A stretch of DNA of 42,301 nt from Klebsormidium nitens (taxonomy: Eukaryota; Streptophyta; Klebsormidiophyceae; Klebsormidiales; Klebsormidiaceae). Of this stretch, positions 1 to 11,900 are shown piece after piece; positions within the stretch are counted from its first letter, which is position 1, and each line of letters starts with the position of its first letter. The notes beneath the pieces are model-generated. The model searched no databases. It saw only the letters and a list, made by a program, of their open reading frames with translations, and was not told the origin of the DNA. The stretch is taken from NCBI GenBank assembly GCA_000708835.1, contig DF237650.1:1-42301 (forward strand), in the 5' to 3' direction. The translations under genes and the position numbers were made by a program.

Positions 1-430
1 AGGCGGCCGCGGCGCAAATAGACCGCCGGCCGCGACAATCCGCAGCCCCCAGCCAGTGTTCGTGGCGAAACCTAATTGATTTCGCCAATTAGGTTTGCGC
101 ATTAGTTTGCGCATATTCGCGCAAAGGGAGGAGTTTGCGCAGGCTGGCGAAATTAAGCGCGGCCGCGCGGTCGCGCGTAGGCGCGCGGCGCGGAAACACC
201 TGTGTCAATGACGTTTTGGGCCCAGGAGCAGTTACTCTTGATCTTGTATGACCAGTCTGCCTTGAAGGCAGCTAAATAGTTGAGTTAGCGTCAGACCAAT
301 ACCGATTTCGGCACCAAGTTATAGGCTGAGGCGCCCGAAATTGCATAAGCATACAGATAATTTCGCCAATTTCGCCAATTAGGGTGAATTTGCGCTTCAG
401 CAATTAGTGTTTGCGCATTTCCGAAAACAA
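1..430. repeat. Degenerate repeat tract rich in TTCGCCAATT and TTTGCGCA motifs
   Basis: Two blocks, about 55-160 and 350-450, share the words TTTCGCCAATT, TTTGCGCA and GCAATTAG in varied order and orientation, and both lie beside a GCCCCCAGCC stretch. The tract between them is ordinary. It looks like the decayed edge of a dispersed repeat or transposon cut by the window start. No protein is recognisable. Confidence 0.4.
68..96. repeat. Short perfect inverted repeat (11-base arms)
   Basis: Arms AAACCTAATTG (68-78) and CAATTAGGTTT (86-96) are exact reverse complements around a 7-base loop. The hairpin sits inside the TTCGCC/TTTGCGCA repeat block and is probably part of that repeat rather than a separate regulatory site. 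Confidence 0.5.
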
Positions 431-504
431 TTTCGCCACGATTACTGCCCCCAGCCCCGGGCGGCAAAGCATCTAAGCAGAGTGCAGGTCCTGCAGGTGA
501 TTGT

Positions 505-706
505 GTACATGTCGGGTGCTCCTCAGCTATCGGTACTGAATTCCGTGCAATGCTTGTGTCAAAGGGGTACAGGTTTGCTACACAAAGCTACACAGGGTGT
601 ACCATCCGGCCTCGATCCACGTCGTGTACAGCAGGACCTTCTCGTACACATGTCAGACTAGCCATGCCCAAGTGGTACACAAGCTGTACACGACCACGAT
701 GTGTAC
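505..706. promoter_or_regulatory. Cluster of nine GTAC cores
   Basis: GTAC occurs at 505, 533, 567, 599, 626, 644, 675, 686 and 703, nine times in 202 bases where under one is expected by chance. Spacing is often near 30 bases. GTAC is the core bound by SBP-domain proteins, including the copper regulator CRR1 of Chlamydomonas. The cluster lies about 630-830 bases upstream of the APH-1 start codon. The motif count is seen; any binding is inference. It could also be a decayed repeat. Confidence 0.4.
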
Positions 707-1023
707 GGCTCTGATACACGAATGTATCGTATCCACACCTCGGGGAGTTTCGTGACGTTGACTCCCCGTCTTTTTACCGACACGACTTTCGCCCTCGGTG
801 CACCCCGCGCTTCGCAGGCCGTCTCAATTGCCTGCTTCACTTCGTCGGCCCCCCCAAGCTGGTCGACCACTTCCTGGGAGAGTTTGAGCTCTCTGCTGTT
901 GACGTTGCTCCCGATTTGCATTGTGCTGCGAAAGTTCCAGTCTGGCGCCGCCGCACCTAGGTTCTTGAAGCACTCCGCTGCCGCCAGACAAGGGGCGTCG
1001 GAGGGGAAGGCTAGGTAGAACAA
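658..1023 (-). CDS. Doubtful hypothetical reading frame or coding fragment
   Basis: This is a 121-codon open frame on the minus strand. Its middle part reads like a real helical protein, with alternating charged and hydrophobic residues (for example SQEVVDQLGGADEVKQAI) and then a basic stretch ending in PEVWIRYIRV. I recognise no family. The last part runs into the GTAC-motif cluster and looks less protein-like. No clear splice partners were found on either side. It could be an exon of an unrecognised gene, a transposon remnant, or chance. Confidence 0.25.
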   Translation of the reverse strand: MFYLAFPSDAPCLAAAECFKNLGAAAPDWNFRSTMQIGSNVNSRELKLSQEVVDQLGGADEVKQAIETACEARGAPRAKVVSVKRRGVNVTKLPEVWIRYIRVSEPYTSWSCTACVPLGHG

Positions 1024-1330
1024 GGGTGAACGGATTCCGTGCCCTCGTCGTCCTCCAGAGAATATCTAACCAGGACGTGGCGGGGCAGGTCGGTTAGGCT
1101 GGAGATCCTCAGGCTCTACGTACGTTTTAATATCTCTATAGGCTTGTGCAGTGCTCAGACTCGGAGGCAGACGTTAAATTGTCATTTAGCAGGCGCTGCC
1201 GGGAGCCCATGTTGCCCTGCCGCCTCAGGCTGTGGGCAGCTGCGAAGCAAGAAAGGTGGCGGCACGGTGGCTGCATCAGAGCTAGAGGAGAATTCTGAAT
1301 CGTCGTTGTATTGATACCTATGCTGGAAAT

Positions 1331-3992
1331 ATGACGCTTCTTTCCTATTGTGGATACGCCCTCATTGGTTTGGGACCAGCGGGGGTTCTGCTTGGCACAG
1401 TTCTACGGAAACCATTTCTTCTTATAGTGGTCCTTGCCAGGTGCGTGCACGACCATGATCCCACCTACACTTGTCATTGCTTAGAATCATTGCTGCTTGG
1501 TGGTGCCAAGTTCGAAATTAGGGTTTGACCACTTCTTGCCCAGCGGCAGTATTAATGCTAGATTGAGCACTTTTCTGCCCCATTGTCCATAGAACCTCTG
1601 AAAGTGGTGTTTTAGTGCAAGTCACCTTGCCTGAAAGAGCCTCATAGAGACATTTTTCAATGTTTTAAAACGTCTGCCGTACACTGGATCATTCCAGAGA
1701 TGACTGCATTGTGTCGGAGTGCTGTGTGTCGGTGGCAGACAGACCCAATTGTGCTGATGTGACTCGCTCTGTCCTGGCATTGGGAAATCTAACGTGCCAC
1801 CAAGACGAACTCAAGATCCTTCTTTTGCAGTGCATTTTTCTGGCTCCTCACTTTGATGCTCATTGGAATACCGGCGAAGTTGCTTCTGGTTGCGGAAGGA
1901 TCGTCTCCACTTCTGGTCTTCCTCCTGCTGTTGTCTGTGTCAGTCCAAGAAAGCGTCCGATGGATTTACTGGAGACTATGCAGGTGAACATCTCATCACG
2001 CCATCTTCAGCGTTTGAGAGCTCTTCTAGTCTGTATTAGGGTAGCAAAAGTAGAGGGCTATGGGGGGTCCATCACAATCACTCTGTATGCATGCCTTCCT
2101 TGGTGTTTGGGTGGTATGACGTTGGGACTTGTTCACTGATCCTATGTTGGTGACAAAGGCAGGGGAATTCAACTGATCCGGTCCCACTCCCTTCTCTAAT
2201 TGTGACGATTTGGGGAAAACAGAAAGGGATCCGGTGGCAATGGAAGGCCCGACGTTCACTTTTGTATTTGCTCTTTTTTTAATGTTTATGTCTGATGCGC
2301 AGGTTTACAGAAAGTGCACTCGATGCTTTAGCAGAGAAGCAATCAAAGGCAAAGCTATCTGCTTTGGACAAGCTTTCCATCTACCTTGGTGAGTAAGATC
2401 TTGACAAGGTCCCGTGCACTTTGGTTGTGGCATTTGCATCCGTGTTGCATTGCGTGGAGACCGCTCTCTATCGCCGTATCCGGACACCTACGAATCGTGT
2501 CCAATCAAACTGTAGTGAGTCGTAAGGCTCTGAACACAGTTGACGTTATCAAAAATGGGGCATAAAGAGAGCGCATATGTCTTGGCTCGTTAATCTGGCG
2601 CCCTTCCTTGTGGTTGCGCGCTAAACGAAGGTGCGTGTGCCCCTCAAGATCGTAGAGCCACCTGTGTCTGTAGCGGTCAGCATCAAGATGTAGGCTCCCC
2701 GCTTACATAGTCGTTGTTCGACCATGGGACCTTGTCACAGAGTCCTTGGTCGTGGCCTTGTATTTTATGTACGTAAGGCACGTAATTTTCATGCAATTGC
2801 ACTCCGCTGTCCCCTCATAGTACTCAACTCCTTTCTTTGCTAGCGAGCGGCCTGGGCCATGGTCTTGCTCATTCTGCCATGTTCTTCTTGGCCCTTCTCA
2901 CTCCAACGCTTGGGGCTGCCACGTACTACCTGGAGGGTTGCCCTGAGGTGCCGTTCTTCTTAGCAGCAGGTATGCGAAGCTCGTGAAGCGCGCTTAAACT
3001 TGTCAACAACTGCTGTGTTCTTCGAGTGTTTGCGAAACGCTTTTCCGAATGTCTTGGAGGAGTTGCTGATGCGCTGCAAAGTTTCCATGTGAGTAATACA
3101 CAAGTTGTCCATACAACGCCCCTTGAAGCGCACTGGTTGATGTTTCCTCTCCTGCAGTTTTGGCCTCTCTTGGCTTTCTGGTTCTGCATACTTTCTCGAT
3201 GGTGGTCGCACTCGATGGCTATGCAAGGAAGAAGCCGAAGCAGGTGCTTTTCGTACTGGGCCTTCATTACGCCGCTGCTTTACTGGTGAGTATGCCAACA
3301 CAGTTTGCCAATTCGAAAATGCTTCATTGGTCCAAGTCCAGGACTCAAGGTCTTCGCAGCTTACGCACTTTCGTATTGGCAGGTCCCATTTGTCTTTGCT
3401 AGGCATGGAAGTTGGTTCTTGTGAAAATACGCTGGAGTGGAAATCTTCGATTATTTTCGGTCCTCTGAATGCGGAATCGAGCAGCATATGTTCAATCTAA
3501 GTATTTGGCTAATGCGCCCTATTCGGACGATTCTGTCTTGAAGGGGCAAACCCGAAATCTGATTTTAAAGTCAGTTAACCTAGTATGCGGCTGCTCCGGG
3601 GCGTCGGTTCTCACTGTCACGTTGAAAGTACCATCAGGAGACGAGCCGAGCGCTGCACATGTTACACACGTGCGGCCGCAGACTGGATTACATAGTCCGA
3701 AATTGGATATTGGGTTGCCCGTCCATAACCAAAAACGTCCGAAACAGGGCGTACCAGTCTCAAGCAGCTGATTAATAGTGCGCATTTGAGTATTGGAGAC
3801 TCCGATTCTGAGTCTGATTTGATGCATATTTTCTCTTGTACTCTGCAGATGATATCAAGTACCTTAGCTTCAGGTTGCGCCTTCAGTATTACAAGCTCGT
3901 TGTGTTGCGGGTTTGTGTCGTTAGTAGCATGTGCTTTCTTGCTTTGGCATCGGACAAGCGGTTATGTGCCCTTGAGTATTGAGCCATCATGA
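1331..3992 (+). CDS. APH1: APH-1, gamma-secretase subunit
   Basis: Exons 1331-1440, 1831-1983, 2303-2388, 2844-2969, 3158-3285 and 3849-3992 join in phase to give 248 residues, about the length of plant APH-1. APH-1 is the multi-pass scaffold of gamma-secretase, the intramembrane protease with presenilin, nicastrin and PEN-2 in endomembranes. The N-terminus (GYALIGLGPAGVLLGTVLRK) matches the family opening. The SGLGHGLAHS segment carries the TM4 GxxxG-type motif. The two conserved membrane histidines are present: H169 in LHTFSMV and H195 in GLHYAAALL, which correspond to human H171 and H197. The last exon gives a final hydrophobic segment and a short tail; it is the least conserved part. The start was chosen because it aligns with family N-termini. 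All donors are GT and all acceptors AG. Intron 5 (3286-3848) is the longest. Regulation is unknown; a telo-box lies in intron 1. Confidence 0.9.
1518..1526 (-). promoter_or_regulatory. Telo-box-like motif in APH1 intron 1
   Basis: TTAGGGTTT on the plus strand, AAACCCTAA on the minus strand. Telo-boxes are common in promoters and first introns of plant housekeeping genes. It lies 78 bases after the exon 1 donor. One nine-base match can be chance. Confidence 0.3.
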
Positions 3993-4232
3993 TCCACGAA
4001 CTCCTCGCACCGGTGGACCTTTCGACTACTGATGACCCGCTATGATCTTCCTTACCCTCTCCATGCCAGCGGGATTCGACAGGCATGTACACCTACGGCC
4101 AACTTTGAAAGATTTTCAAATGCATGTGAATGATTTACCACTGCCAACGTCTCCTGCAAGATACCCGCACGAGAAACTGACTCAGTGACTTGGGCTTGAT
4201 TATCGATCAGGATTCGAAATAACAAACCTCAA

Positions 4233-4370
4233 GATGGTCTCTTTTCAAATACGCCGTAGCCAGTTCCGTTCATAGGCTTCTCATGGCACACGAGATTGCC
4301 AACGAGTGCCTCTGATGGTCTCTTTTCGTACTCGCCGTAGCCAAATAGGCCATAGGCTTCTCATGGCATA
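4233..4370. repeat. Two-copy diverged tandem repeat, period 81
   Basis: GATGGTCTCTTTTC begins at 4233 and again at 4314. Both copies continue through CGCCGTAGCCA and end with CATAGGCTTCTCATGGCA. The copies differ at scattered positions, so the duplication is not recent. It lies 240 bases after the APH1 stop codon, so it may be in the 3' UTR or just beyond. Confidence 0.75.
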
Positions 4371-4758
4371 CATGTATGAAGTGTGTCTGTCCTTAGACTC
4401 TTAGACCTAATCTTCTGCATCTTAGGCAATGCTCGACTCTACCAACAAGGTTCTAAATATCCCAGACCGAAGCTGTCAACCAAGCTACCGTACACTTCTA
4501 CTTTATGCTGGTGAACGCCACCAACTTACGTTGGTCGTACGGAAGGAAGATCGCCGTGGCGGCATGGGTATGTAGAACCTGGTAGAGTCAGCAACTTTGG
4601 CTACGGCAAATGGGCGGCAAATCTTAAGCAATCCAGGTCGGACACGCAACGCGCCGGGCCGTTAAAATATTAAAATGCCTGATGGTCACTTCGTATTAAT
4701 GAACGCGTGCACACCCAGGTGCATAGCGCATGCAAATGCCTCGGATTAGGGCAAGAAA

Positions 4759-5558
4759 TGGGCCCCGGACCATGCATATTAGCATACGGTCTACAAGGAT
4801 TTTGAGGCCGTGGCATACGGCATATCGACCAAAAACTGATTTGGCGTCCGGCATATTGGCATCCGCAATATGCCAATATGTCTAAGATAGTCTAATGTTC
4901 AGTGTATTCTGGCCCTGAATGTCCTACACTCCGAATCCGAATGTTTTGATATCTTCTGGCAATAACAATAACAAGCTATGAGCTAACAATACCAGCTATT
5001 ATTTATATACCGTATACGTCATATACCGCATATTTTGTCAGGTTATGTGCTGTTAGTTTCGGAAAAGTCGCTTGAATTATATAGAGAAAACTTAGACAAG
5101 AAACTCGAAAACCTCTTGAAAAATGCGAGGCGTATATTTATTTGGACCAGCTCGCTTATGGTCTTTTGTTGAGTGCAGGCTGCCCCGAGGTCCTCAAATT
5201 TGTCCGGTAGGACCTACCATACGGGCCAGCGCCCAAAAATTACATGCTCACCAAACGGAGTCCCTCGCATTTTTGTTGTCATAAATAGCTAAATTTAGTG
5301 TTCTTGCAAATAGTGATCGAACATATTACAGTCTGCCTCGGAATCCCCATGAAACAGGAAATCGGCAGGAGAATTAAGTGTTTGCGGTCGTTTTTGAGCT
5401 GTATACGGCCATTTTTAGCCCAAAAAGCAAAGATGTAGCATATATGCTGATTGCATATTGCATAACCCAAAAAAGCGCGCTCGGCATATGGCATAACGGC
5501 CAAAAACTCGGCTGGCATATGGCATATTGAAGTCGAAATATGCATGGTCCGGGGCCCA
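4759..5558. mobile_element. Non-autonomous DNA transposon with 22-bp TIRs and 6-bp target duplication
   Basis: Positions 4759-4780 and 5537-5558 are exact reverse complements. The left end begins TGGGCCCCGGACC and the right end closes GGTCCGGGGCCCA. The element is flanked on both sides by the direct repeat AAGAAA (4753-4758 and 5559-5564), which marks an insertion. Subterminal regions are dense in GGCATA/TATGCC words, for example around 4813-4875 and 5481-5530. Such repeats often act as transposase binding sites. The core is AT-rich and has no open frame that looks like a transposase. A 6-bp duplication does not fit the usual hAT (8), Mutator (9), PIF (3) or mariner (2) classes, so the superfamily is left open. 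Confidence 0.8.
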
Positions 5559-5958
5559 AAGAAACAATCATACCGTCAGTGGAGGCGTTCCGCCGCATGG
5601 ACGAAGTTCTGCCGGATTCCGCCTAACTCTGGCATGAAGCACCGCGGCCGCGCTTAGCCTAGCCGAGGGTCGCGCGCTAGCGGCCGCGCTAAGCTTGAGC
5701 CTTGGACTCGGAGCTCCAGCGCCACAAGTTACAACGCCGACGGTTGTGGCAACCTGGACACAACATATTGAAGCGCGACGCATTGCATGGCATGGTGGCT
5801 TGTTTTCTCTTCAAGTTCTCATGTTGGTGTAGCAGGTGTTGTTGTTTAGGTAGCGCATAGCAGAACTGAGGAGGCTGTACGAGCGCTTCCATCTGTCCTT
5901 TGCAAGCGCTGCATCGAGTTTTTCAAACTCATCTGTCGGTAGCTTTTTCTTGTGCAAA

Positions 5959-8900
5959 ATGAAGACGATTGGAAACGCTGCTGGGGTCGATGACGAAGGT
6001 GCAGACAAGTACAACAAAAAGTCAAGAACAGCAAGGTGAGCCCCACTTCTCAACTCTTCGCTTTGCTGTCAAATGATTTCATGTGATGTTGTGCTTCTTG
6101 TTTTGGAGATTGATCACGCCAATTATCGATTTGGCCATGTTTTCTGTGCTTTAAGCTGATTCTTTGCCTTGACTATGCAGCCAATTACCTCAGCTCTCCT
6201 TCTATGGATCTGGGAAGTTCCTGCGTATGTTGTGCGTGTACGCCGTCTACCAGTACCTGGAGACCACAAGCGCATCCTTGATCCAGTTTGTCTTCTGGTG
6301 CCTGCTCGGGTCTGCCCTGGCGTTCCTTGTCATTCAGCAGCCATGGAAGGGCAGACCACTGCCATCTAGCCAGGTGAGCGGAAGTCGGAGCACTTGCTGT
6401 CAATATGGGATCACATCTTGAATGTTGGCGCTTTTCTGTCCACTGCCATTTTCCAATCAATCAAACTTGATTTGATTGGAAACACCATAGATGACCCGCT
6501 CTGACGACGTCTTGCTTTGATTTGCAGTGGGCACCTACAGTGATCAATGGGTTTGTTCTAGCGATGTCTCTGCTGCTGTGGGGCCATGCGCTGCGGACGT
6601 CAGGCGTCATAAGGTATTCTTGACCATCTGATGATCAGAGCTTAGGAAAGCCTCCGATAGATTATGACAAGCAACCATACGATTTTTTCCTGGATCAATT
6701 ATCCTAGACAGCAGACCTTCTCATTCAGTGTTGTCCCTGCAGTCGACTCCCTGACGCTCATATTCTGGGCACATGACATTGAATGATTGCAAAGCTTGAC
6801 AAGATTTAAGCGAATCGCACCCACTCTTCAAAGAACGGGCTTCGCGCGTGGGGTTGCAATTAGGTTGCTGACTGTACAACCTGTGCCGAAGGATCTCTAC
6901 TTATTGCCTCACCATCATCATCTGTTGCTGTACAGGACTATAGTTGCAGAATATGCTGGAGTTGCTGTTGGAGGCATCTCCATGCTGTTCCTGAGCAAAA
7001 GGGGAAACCGTGCACGGAAGGTGCGTGCTTCATTGCTGTGGCTGAGGGTCAAGATACTAGGTTGCAGCAAGTGTAGTTGTGTCGCGTACAGAAAAGCACG
7101 CAATCTATTGCATGGTGGAGAGAATCCTTTGGATGTTGGGGGACAGTCAGATACTGATATTGCGCATTCTTGTCTATCTTTCTTTTCAACAGATCCAGGG
7201 CCTCCTCAGCCTGGCCGCGGCTTTCTTCATGTTCTCACGGGGGTGGTCGTCGGCTACATCCTCGCCCTTCTTGAAGCTTCGCCAGCTCGTGAACAGCGAT
7301 ATGCAACCCGCCACCAGCGACTCAGCGGACGCTGGACAAGTCTCTATGCTGGTTCCCGTGGCAGCTGGCCTCATGGCTGCTGCGCGGAGGCTGCTGGCAC
7401 GGCGGGTAGCTCTGAAGGTGCTGCCTCTTCCGTACAAGCCATTTGCTGCACTGTTGAGGTTGCATCTTGCTTCTTATGCCTGTCAGAGGAATTGCAAGAG
7501 GGGCTCGTGGATCTTGTGTTTAGAATTCTACCCTGCACGAGTTGCGTAAGGATGCGGCCCAGGCATCACGCGCTATTTTACGCTAGTTGCCTGACATAAA
7601 ATTTATTGTTCTCTGTGCAGACGCAGAGCAAGAAGCGGATGCAAGCGATCACTGTGATCTCTGCAGCTCTCTTCATGGCACCGATGGCGTTCTTCGAGTA
7701 TCTTAGCCTGGTAAGCAAGCGGGCCGTTTTTTTTTGGTCTTTTTGCCTAGAAGGATGTGCAGTTGGAGACGCCTTCTTTCTTGTGACTTCGTTACTGAAA
7801 GATTTTCAAAGCAATATGGACCTGAATCGAATGAGCAAAAGGCACTCAAAAGTTTCCTATTTCGTGCTTCGTGCAGGGGAACTCCGAGGGACAACCGTAC
7901 GCAGGATCAGTCATTGGTGTGCACTTGGCCTTCATTGTCTTCGGTATCGTGCTCCACTTTTACGTGGAGAGCTTTGGGGAGGACAGGTAGGCTCCAACTT
8001 CAATTTTGAATTCGTTCCCCCTGGCTGTGTGATATATCAAATAAGCAGTATGCTTACAACTTGTGGAAGGCGATATGTGTCCGTCAGACCTTCTCCTCTG
8101 GTGGTTGCCACGAAACTGAGGCGTGTTTCCGCCGCTTCCTCTTTCGTTTTCCACGTTCTGGTCTTCTTCAGACACACAAATCTGGGTCTTGCTTTGCAGG
8201 CTTAACATCAACTCTTCCTCCCCAATGAGCGTGGCATTTACGCTTGGCTCTGTAGCGGCAGTCGAGCTGTTCAACAAGGGCGACTTCTCTGTGTTGGGGT
8301 TTGCACTGTGCTCCTCAGTGCTGGCGCTTGGTGAGTATCTTCCAAAGACTTTTTCTGCCAGGTCTTGCCAACCAGATTCTTGCATGAAATATGACATCAA
8401 CCGCGTCCTTCACCGCCGATCTGAAGCATAGAACACTTTACAGAGTCGTTTGTCTTTCTATCTTCAGAATGTTGCCGGTCGAGCTCGACTGTGTAAGTCG
8501 ACCTTCTCTAGGTTACTGAGACGTTTGTCCTTTCGCCAGGGGTTCACTTGTCGGGCTCAGTCGAGATATCCAGGAGGGAGGCTGCAGCGATTGGTCTGGT
8601 GCCGGACGACAAGGAGAAGCAGAGGAGGGGGGCGACCGCCCTGCTCCCTGTAAGCAGGCAATCCTTCAATTCTGTGCTTGTACCTTCAGTTTCGTTTCTG
8701 AGTGTAAGGCAACCTCTATTTGTTGCTTGTTCTTTTGGTCGAAGTTGAGCGGAGGCCGCAGTGATGAGAACCGGGTGCTCCTCGTGCAGGGCCCCGTGGC
8801 GCATCTGTGGGCGGACCAGAAGTCGAGAAAGATAGCAAGTGCGTAAGAAAAGTCTCATGTCATCGAAAGTCGCTGTGTGCTGGAAGCTGTGCTGAATTGT

Positions 8901-11900
8901 GCAAAAGATACTCAGTGTCGCTTCCATCTAATTTTCAAGGTCGAACGATCCGGGTCAGCCAGCCTAAGAGGGCTGAACGCAGCTTTGCTTGGAATTTTGG
9001 GAGGAACCGTGAAGCATCCTGTAATAGGCACGGCGAGTCAGTCGTCCCGAACTGGAATCAGCCATCTAATCGCGACAGGCACCACGGTTCCTCGTTTTCT
9101 GAACTTCCACTGCCTCGCTGCTGATGATGAGTAGCTCATGGAGAAGAGGACGCAAATCAGTGTAGGCTTTTGCATCGAAGATGTTCTTGTCTGGTTGTCT
9201 ACTCTAAAGCTGCGGTCTGATCGTCCCTGTCTGTGGTCTCCCCTGCGCAGGTTTTCTCCTCATAAACACCATCTTCATGGTCGTGGAGTTCGTCTACGGA
9301 TTCTTCAGCAACAGGTGAGGCTCCACATGATACTCCTGCTCTTGCACGTTCTATAGATCTCATGACTGCCCATCCTCAAGGCAACGTGCCCTTGGCCCTC
9401 GGCCCTTGGTTTGGTCGGGTCCTTGATAGTGCTTTTGGAAAGACTCTGATCGTTCCCCTGATCTGAGATTATATCTGAGTGCTTTTTTCCGGAGCTAACA
9501 GTCCTCTGCAGTCAGTTTTGTTGCGAACAGGAAATGTTGAAGCTGAACTGAGCTACTGTTTCCCACTTCCCGCAGCTTGGGACTCATTTCCGACGCCTGC
9601 CACATGCTCTTTGATTGCGCTGCGCTTGCAATCGGTCTGTACGCCTCCTACATCGCCCGGCTGCCGTCAACAGCCAAGTACCCCTATGGGTGAGCCCACC
9701 CGCCTTGTCCCTGCTGTTTGCGATGGTGCACATGCTACACAGGTGCCGTTACATTATTCGCCCTCTCTCTTAGCGGTGTTGGACAGAACTTTATGATAAC
9801 GACAGAACTTTTTGATAACGCCTCTCAGTTTTGAGCGCTGCACCTTTCTTTTGAAGATTGTTTGAGTGGCTGTGTAGCTTGTCGACTTTCTCACGCTCCT
9901 TCCTTTGAATGAAAATCTACGTGCAACCATTTGATCCGACACTGTGCTTGTCAAATTCGTTCTGGCTCGCAAGGCGCTTGTTTTATCTCCCTGCGCTTAC
10001 AGCAGTTCACCTTTTTGCCGTATGCAGGTACGGGCGGTACGAGGTGCTGTCAGGATACGTGAACGCCATCTTCCTGGTGTTTGTGGCGACGTTGATCATC
10101 CTGGAGTCCATCGAGCGTGTCCTGGAGCCGCCCGACATTTCCACCGACAAGCTGATGCTCGTCTCGGTCGGCGGCTTTTTGGTCAACATGATCGGCTTGC
10201 TCTTCTTCCACGAGGCGCACATGCACTCGCACGGCCACGACTGCGGAGGGGGGCATTCACACAGCCACGGTGGGCATTCACACGGCCACGATCATTCGCA
10301 CCAGCACGATCACGAGCACGGGCATGCGCACGAGGGACATGCGCACAGTCACGAGCACGGGGAGACGTGCAGCGGGGGGCATTCACACCACGATCACGAT
10401 CATGGCCACAAGCACGACCACGAGCACGGAGCCCATTTACACCATGATCATGACCATGACGGTGGGCATGCACACAACAGAAGCGAGCATTCCCACGATC
10501 ACACACATGCCCACGAGCACAAGCATTTACACGAGCACGGGCATGCCCACGAGCACGAACATTCGAACCCAAAACACGAGCATTCACACCATGAGCACGA
10601 GCACTCCCCCAGCCCTGGCGCGCACCAGCACAGCCCGAGCTGCGATCACGGTCACAGTCACGACCATCGCCACAGCCACGATCACGCTCACGGCCACACT
10701 GAGGGGGCTGCTGCGCAAGACGGGGAGAACGGGCACGTTCAAGTGCATGGGCATGAGCAGCAGCCGGGCACGCCGGAGAGTCGGTGGAGCGAATCGAGCC
10801 TTGCTCAGGGGGGAGGAACGGCGAAGGGGGACAGCCACGGGCACGCCCATGGCGACGAGGAGTTCCAGATCAAGAGCCGGGTGGGGCGGCACGCGCACGG
10901 TCACGAGGAGCGGAGCGCGTCCCCGCAGGAGCCCAGTTCGCATTTACACCACCACGTGAAGCTGGAGGAGCCTGTTCACACCCACAGCCATGCCCATCAC
11001 GGGCACTCGCACGAGGACCACAACATGCGGGGGATCTTCTTGCACGTGTTGGCGGACACGCTGGGGAGCGTCGGGGTGATCATCTCCACGGCGCTTATCC
11101 AGTACTGCGGGTGGGTGCTGGCGGACCCGGTGTGCAGCATCTTCATCAGCCTGCTCATCGTGAGCAGCGTCATCCCGCTGCTGCAGACCACAGGGGAGCT
11201 GCTGCTGCAGCGCGTGCCGGCCAGCCTCGAGCGCGACGTGCAGACGCACCTCGGCACGGTGAGCAACGTCTTCCTAGCCGTCGGGGAAGTCTCTGTCCGT
11301 AGGTTGAGAGTGAGTCAAGCGGAGATGATTGAAGGCGCAGGGTCAGAAGCAGCAGCGCAGCCGCAAGGTCAAGCTGGAGGTCGATTTGCGGTCTTGTCCG
11401 TGGTTTACTTATCAGGTGTGCTGAACTCCGATCCGGATTGAGGCTTTCGAATCTTTCGGTGGCACGCGCTGCTCGCGTTGGCTTCGCTGGCTCGCAAGTT
11501 GCGCACGGTGGCAGTTTTTGCCCAGATCGACTCACTTTTCGTGCTTGTACAGTATCTGGCGATTGATTCCTAGCGAATAATTCAATGGTCTGTCTAACGT
11601 CCCAATGAAGCTGGGTTCGAGATTGTTCCTGACACTCGCTTAGCTGTTCTGGCATCTGCAAGAACCTGACATCTTTGGCGATCGTCCTCCAGGTGGACGA
11701 CATGGAGGGCGTGCTAAGTTGTCGGAAGGCCCACTTCTGGAGCTTCACCCCCAAGATGACGGTGGGCAGCCTGTGCGTCAGGGTCACGCAGCGGGTGAAC
11801 AAGCAGGATATCAGGTTGCGCATCGCCAACCTCTTCAAGTCAGCGGGCATCAGCCATCTGACAGTGGAGGTGAGGTTGGACTTGCGCCTTCTTGCTGGAA

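Larger units (their letters stand above)
3993..5958. other. Spacer between APH1 and the MTP12-like gene
   Basis: No gene was recognised here. It holds the APH-1 3' flank (an ATGCATG motif at 4120-4126), an 81-base tandem duplication (from 4233), a DNA transposon (4759-5558), and a GC-rich stretch at about 5580-5720 with inverted GCGGCCGCGCTTAG-like segments that may belong to the promoter of the downstream gene. The short minus-strand open frames inside the transposon show no family resemblance. Confidence 0.6.

Noticed and set aside
10183-10959. Long open frames on both strands across the His-rich tract (for example 10270-10959 plus and 10183-10587 minus)
   Set aside because: They are composition shadows of the CAC/CAT-rich exon 13; the real frame carries the conserved CDF motifs on both sides.
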